64,000 bases of DNA from Roseobacter weihaiensis (GTDB taxonomy: Bacteria > Pseudomonadota > Alphaproteobacteria > Rhodobacterales > Rhodobacteraceae), in the NCBI RefSeq assembly GCF_020622345.1, contig NZ_JACNMO010000010.1:123501-187500 (forward strand), given 5' to 3'. The notes under the pieces are model-generated. The model ran no database searches and was not told where the DNA came from. It saw only the letters and a list, made by a program, of their open reading frames with translations. Numbering within the stretch: position 1 is the first letter of the stretch; every line of letters starts with the position of its first letter. Positions 60,437 to 64,000 of this stretch are shown here, one piece after another. Position numbers and translations under genes: made by a program.

Positions 60437-60925
60437 TTAGGTTTGGGGGGGCAGGATCACCGCATCAATTACGTGGATCACACCATTGGATGTCTCGATG
60501 TCTGCCGCTGTGACGGTGGCTTCATTCACCATCACGCCATTGTCGAGATCGATTGTAATGTCGCTGCCCTGAACGGTTGCGGCTGTCATGTCGTCGGTCA
60601 GGTCGGTGGACATCACTTTGCCCGGCACCACGTGATAGGTCAGCACGGCGATTAGCTGCTCCTTGTTTTCCGGCAGGAGCAGGTCTTCAACCGTGCCCTC
60701 TGGCAGAGCCGCGAAAGCTTCATCCGTTGGCGCGAAAACAGTGAACGGACCCTCGCTTTTCAGGGTGTCGACGAGGTCCGCCGCACTTACTGCTGCAACC
60801 AGTGTCTCAAAGGTTCCCGCGTTGACGGCGGTGTCCACGATGTCTTGCTTGGCGCTTCCGGCAAACAGGGCCGTCCCTGTCAGGGCGGTGGCGGCTGTCA
60901 GGGCGAAAAGGGTCTTGCGAAGCAT
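60437..60925 (-). CDS. fasciclin domain-containing secreted protein
   Basis: 162-aa secreted protein. A signal peptide ([25 protein letters not shown]) precedes one fasciclin/FAS1 domain with [36 protein letters not shown] and the closing [14 protein letters not shown]. Single-domain bacterial FAS1 proteins are often periplasmic or surface adhesins. It is convergent with clpB; the promoter lies in the following 259-base gap. No partner is evident. Confidence 0.92.
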   Translation of the reverse strand: MLRKTLFALTAATALTGTALFAGSAKQDIVDTAVNAGTFETLVAAVSAADLVDTLKSEGPFTVFAPTDEAFAALPEGTVEDLLLPENKEQLIAVLTYHVVPGKVMSTDLTDDMTAATVQGSDITIDLDNGVMVNEATVTAADIETSNGVIHVIDAVILPPQT

Positions 60926-61184
60926 TGGTGATCTCCTTGTGTTTCGTTCTCTTGATGTCCTGCCGAACTTGGCATTAATCGTGAAACGTATGGTGTGGCA
61001 CTTCAGATCACAGGTTTTTTCGCCGGTTGGGATTTGACCCCGACATCAGGCGCGCTAAGCCAGGCCGCTCTCTGGTTTCAAATAACAAATATGTCAGATG
61101 CCGTGAATGAACCGCAGGTCTTTCGGACCCTTCGGCCTGAGATCGCGATTGACGCCAAGAGGGTCAGGAGGCACTACAGCCAGA

Positions 61185-61835
61185 ATGAGGATGCCTCCCG
61201 ATATGGTGCTGTTTGATTGTGACGGCGTGCTGGTCGACAGCGAAACGCTGACCACGCAGGTTCTTTGCAACAATCTGAAACGCCACGGGCTGACGCTGCG
61301 CCCCAGCCAGTTTGCCAGTCTCTTTCTGGGCGGGACGATATTCGGTATCGCGGAACGTGCGCGTGCGATGGGCGCGCGGCTGCCACCGTCCTGGGCTGAG
61401 GATGTGTATCAGGAGGTGTTTGACGTTCTGGCCGATCACGTTGAACCGATCCGGGGTATCCATGCGGTGCTGGATGCGCTGGACGCGGCTGGCATCGGCT
61501 ACGCTATAGGGTCCAACGGGCCGCACCGCAAGATGGAGATCACGCTCGGGCGCACAGGATTGATGCCGCGGTTCAAAGGCCGCGTCTATTCCCGGGAAGA
61601 CGTGCCGCACCCGAAACCCGCACCGGATGTCTATCTCAAGGCCGCCGCTGACGCAGATGTGCCGCCGTCGCGGTGCTGCGTGATCGAAGACAGCCCGAGC
61701 GGCGCGCGGGCGGGGCAGGTCGCCGGGATGTATTGTCTTGGTTTTGCGGCGGAAACACCGGTGGCGCGCCTGCAACCGGTTTGCGACGACGTCTTTCACA
61801 AGATGGCCGAATTGCCTGAAATATTGGGGCTTTGA
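61185..61835 (+). CDS. HAD-family phosphatase (phosphoglycolate phosphatase-like)
   Basis: 216-aa haloacid-dehalogenase-type hydrolase. FDCDGVLVDSE carries the nucleophile Asp and the DxD motif; GSNGPHRK holds the Ser/Thr motif, PHPKPAPDVYLKA the Lys motif and VIEDSPSGARAG the last Asp motif. It is a phosphatase of the beta-phosphoglucomutase/phosphoglycolate group on a small sugar or acid phosphate. I set the start at 61185; an AGGAGG lies 13 bases upstream, rather far, and 61191 is an alternative. It stands alone before msrP. Confidence 0.9.
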   Translation: MRMPPDMVLFDCDGVLVDSETLTTQVLCNNLKRHGLTLRPSQFASLFLGGTIFGIAERARAMGARLPPSWAEDVYQEVFDVLADHVEPIRGIHAVLDALDAAGIGYAIGSNGPHRKMEITLGRTGLMPRFKGRVYSREDVPHPKPAPDVYLKAAADADVPPSRCCVIEDSPSGARAGQVAGMYCLGFAAETPVARLQPVCDDVFHKMAELPEILGL

Positions 61836-61962
61836 GGCCAGATCCCCGTATTTCAAGGTTCAACGTTATGGTGATCTGGCTGAAACGTGAGCCAATTTCG
61901 TTTGGACGAACGGCTTGGCGCCTCTAGATGCAGACTAACGCAAAAGAGCATTGGAGTGAGCA

Positions 61963-62868
61963 ATGGCGTTCCGCTGGAAGAATACATTGAAAGAGAGCGA
62001 TGTGACCGACGAGGCGCTGTTTTTGAACCGACGCCAGTTGATGGGCGGGGCGGCGGCCGGTCTGGGTCTTGCGGCAGCGGGCCGTGCTGCGTCCGCCGAA
62101 GAGGCGCTGACGCCGAACAGCTGGGAAGACATCACGCAGTACAACAACTTCTATGAGTTCGGCACCGGCAAGAGTGATCCGGCAACCTATGCCGATGAGC
62201 TGACCACGACGCCCTGGACGGTGGCCATCGACGGCATGGTCGACCGGCCGGGTGAATACGCTTTCGAAGATATCATGAAGGCAATGACTACCGAGGAACG
62301 GATTTACCGGTTCCGCTGTGTCGAGGCGTGGTCGATGGTCATCCCCTGGAATGGCTTTGAACTGGCGGACCTGCTGGATTTTGCGGGTGTTCAGGACAGT
62401 GCGAAGTATGTCCGCTTCGAAACGCTCTACCGGCCTTCGGAGTTTCGCGGTCAACGGTCCGGCTGGATCGACTGGCCCTATGTCGAAGGGCTGCGGATGG
62501 ACGAGGCAATGCACCCGCTGACGCTGATGGCGACCGGCATCTACGGCAGGGACATGCCCAACCAGAACGGCGCACCCATCCGGCTGGTGGTGCCGTGGAA
62601 ATATGGCTTCAAGTCGATCAAATCCATTGTCCGCATCACGCTGACCGATGAAGAGCCCGTCAATACCTGGCAGCAGTTGCAGCCCAGCGAATACGGCTTT
62701 TATGCCAATGTGAACCCGGAAGTGGATCACCCCCGCTGGTCACAAGCGACCGAGCGGGTCATTGGTGGCGGTCTCTTTTCGCCCCGTATTCCCACGCTGA
62801 TGTTCAATGGCTACGAAGAGGAGGTCGCGAGCCTCTACGAGGGCATGGACCTCACCGTGCAGTTCTGA
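61963..62868 (+). CDS. msrP: protein-methionine-sulfoxide reductase catalytic subunit MsrP
   Basis: 301-aa periplasmic molybdoenzyme that repairs oxidised methionine in periplasmic proteins. A Tat signal (NRRQLMGG, twin Arg at residues 23-24) is followed by the Mo-cofactor-binding domain, with C119 in [11 protein letters not shown] as the Mo ligand. The GYEEEV and [14 protein letters not shown] parts are typical. GGAG lies seven bases before the ATG. The partner membrane subunit msrQ follows after 34 bases. Confidence 0.96.
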   Translation: MAFRWKNTLKESDVTDEALFLNRRQLMGGAAAGLGLAAAGRAASAEEALTPNSWEDITQYNNFYEFGTGKSDPATYADELTTTPWTVAIDGMVDRPGEYAFEDIMKAMTTEERIYRFRCVEAWSMVIPWNGFELADLLDFAGVQDSAKYVRFETLYRPSEFRGQRSGWIDWPYVEGLRMDEAMHPLTLMATGIYGRDMPNQNGAPIRLVVPWKYGFKSIKSIVRITLTDEEPVNTWQQLQPSEYGFYANVNPEVDHPRWSQATERVIGGGLFSPRIPTLMFNGYEEEVASLYEGMDLTVQF

Positions 62869-62902
62869 GAGCATGGTTGCTGTATAGCTGTATATTAGAG
62901 AC

Positions 62903-63508
62903 ATGGGCTTCACTGACCGCATAAATGGCTTTGCCCGCCGGGTGCCGCCCTGGGCTGTCTATATACTGTATCTGCTGCCGGTCCCTGTTTTGGTGTATAT
63001 GGCGCAAACAGGCGCGCTTGGCCGGGAGCCGATCAAGGCGCTTGAGCACGAACTTGGCGAGATTGCCTTGCAGCTGCTTATCATCGGTCTGGCGATCACG
63101 CCCCTGCGCCGGTACTTCGGGATCAACCTTTTGAAGTTCCGCCGCACCTTTGGCCTGCTGGCCTTTATATATGTCGTACTGCATCTGGCGGTTTGGCTGT
63201 TTCTCGATGTGGGCATCGCCAGTCAGATCTGGGCGGATATTCTCAAGCGGCCCTATATCACCATCGGCATGGCAGCCTGCCTGCTGATGGTTCCGCTGGC
63301 GCTGACATCAAACAACTGGTCCGTGCGCAAACTGGGCCCGGCCTGGCGGAAACTGCACAAGCTCACCTATCTTGTGGTTTTGCTGGGGTCCTTGCACTTT
63401 ATCATGCTGACCAAGGTCTGGGAGGTTGAACCTCTTGCCTATATGGCGGTGATTCTGGCGTTGTTGGCGCTGCGTCTCCCGAAACGGCGTGGAAATCAGG
63501 CGGCTTGA
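62903..63508 (+). CDS. msrQ: protein-methionine-sulfoxide reductase heme-binding subunit MsrQ
   Basis: 201-aa inner-membrane b-type haem protein with about five to six transmembrane segments, passing electrons from the respiratory chain or a flavin reductase to MsrP. Recognised by ELGEIALQLLIIGLAITPLRR, the LGLLAFIYVVLHLAVW-like helix (here FGLLAFIYVVLHLAVWLF) with the haem His, and WRKLHKLTYLVVLLGSLHF with further His residues. Together with msrP it forms the envelope methionine-repair system. A 492-base gap with unusual repeats follows. Confidence 0.95.
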   Translation: MGFTDRINGFARRVPPWAVYILYLLPVPVLVYMAQTGALGREPIKALEHELGEIALQLLIIGLAITPLRRYFGINLLKFRRTFGLLAFIYVVLHLAVWLFLDVGIASQIWADILKRPYITIGMAACLLMVPLALTSNNWSVRKLGPAWRKLHKLTYLVVLLGSLHFIMLTKVWEVEPLAYMAVILALLALRLPKRRGNQAA

Positions 63509-64000
63509 GCGCTGACTGTCTGTAAATCAGGCAGTTTGCAAAGCGCCCCACCCGGCCTGGCGGATCTTTTTACGCTTTTCCGGTGATTCATTTTTGACCA
63601 TTTGGACGAATCCTTGGGATTCTCGCCGCTACCCACCAGTGAATCATCCGATTCAGCCCCCGGATCGGGTGTGATTTGCCGAATGAATCGGGGTGTCTTG
63701 GGGATAGCTCTGTGGATAACGCAATATCTAGCGTTCGCGTGCCTTCCACTTATCTTGGAGAAACGAAATTATTGTACAGAAATCCTGTGTTTGATGAAAT
63801 AATCGAAAATCAAGGCGCTGTTTTTAAAGGGAAAAACAGAAAGGTGTAAAAAAAATGACGTTTCTCGAAAAAAGGGGTTGCGGGTACCGGCCACTAACCG
63901 TAGAACCCCCCTCACCGGCGGCGCAGAGATGCACTGACGGGGCGCCAAACGGGCGGGACACACCGGAAACGGGGCGGACCGAAACGAGACGCAACGATAA
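63509..64000. other. 492-base gene-free region at the right edge
   Basis: No gene is supported here. The first part (63509-63600) has a T run after a weak dyad near 63555-63570, possibly the msrQ terminator. Then come the GANTC cluster and DnaA box described separately, an A/T-rich stretch (about 63757-63875), and a G/C-rich end. The window stops before the next gene, so the region may be cut short. Confidence 0.55.
63585..63720. promoter_or_regulatory. GANTC-site cluster with dyads and a DnaA box
   Basis: Six GANTC sites (63585, 63608, 63618, 63641, 63650, 63685) occur in 105 bases. Four of them pair into inverted repeats, GAATCC-TTG-GGATTC (63608-63622) and TGAATC-ATCC-GATTCA (63640-63655). 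A perfect DnaA box TGTGGATAAC is at 63711-63720, and a degenerate copy (TTGGGGATAG) lies just before it. Chance would give less than one GANTC here. The set fits a replication origin or a CcrM/DnaA-timed promoter region. Confidence 0.5.

Noticed and set aside
63769..63963. 64-aa frame on the minus strand at the right edge
   Set aside because: No ribosome site or domain; it overlaps A/T-rich, probably regulatory DNA.

Overview
The window reads as chromosome from a marine Rhodobacteraceae (Roseobacter-clade) alphaproteobacterium. The reasons are its high G+C, dense operons joined by ATGA, GTGA and TGATG overlaps, TRAP transporters, an RpoE-ChrR singlet-oxygen sigma system with its adjacent lipid/redox operon, an endonuclease-type MutL, and a TGA-N9-TCA iron box. 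I see no insertion sequences, prophage or CRISPR array.

Layout. 1-2273: end of mutL (cut by the window edge) and rmuC. 2270-18328: one long minus-strand operon for uptake and breakdown of an unidentified sugar acid. It holds a TRAP transporter (dctPQM), a Gci-like enolase-superfamily enzyme, UxaA- and UxuA-type dehydratases, a KDG kinase, four Gfo/Idh/MocA oxidoreductases, two PhyH-type Fe(II)/2-oxoglutarate dioxygenases, a beta-hydroxyacid dehydrogenase and an EamA permease. 18520-26759: a GntR/FCD regulator, a DenD-like/GlxR-like pair, and a plus-strand operon (SDR, IlvD/Edd dehydratase, FAH-family hydrolase, 2-hydroxyacid dehydrogenase, second enolase-superfamily enzyme). That plus-strand set fits a non-phosphorylative route that ends in hydrolytic cleavage. 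26764-32810: chrR-rpoE and, divergently, a five-gene operon (FAD amine oxidase, DUF1365, MFS, DUF3833, SDR).

32815-39422: a saccharopine-dehydrogenase-like gene, a GST and a histidine phosphatase, then a molybdenum formate dehydrogenase alpha subunit without its partner subunits, and an M20 amidohydrolase. 39548-48612: a LIV-type ABC transporter flanked by two acyl-CoA ligases and interrupted by an antisense small membrane-protein gene. 48718-51559: convergent Fe3+ permease and binding protein. 51712-56128: a YghU-like GST, a secreted EF-hand-like protein, rpmJ, tRNA-Val(GAC), an N-formylglutamate amidohydrolase-like gene and dinB. 56129-64000: a candidate sRNA, pyrF, clpB, a fasciclin protein, a HAD phosphatase, msrPQ, and a right-end non-coding stretch with six GANTC sites in dyads plus a DnaA box.

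The 24-kb sugar-acid island looks like the most novel content. Enzymes of phosphorylative (UxuA/UxaA/KdgK) and non-phosphorylative (SDR/IlvD/FAH) pathways lie around one regulator, with two embedded dioxygenases, and no uronate isomerase, standard fructuronate/tagaturonate reductase or KDPG aldolase is present.
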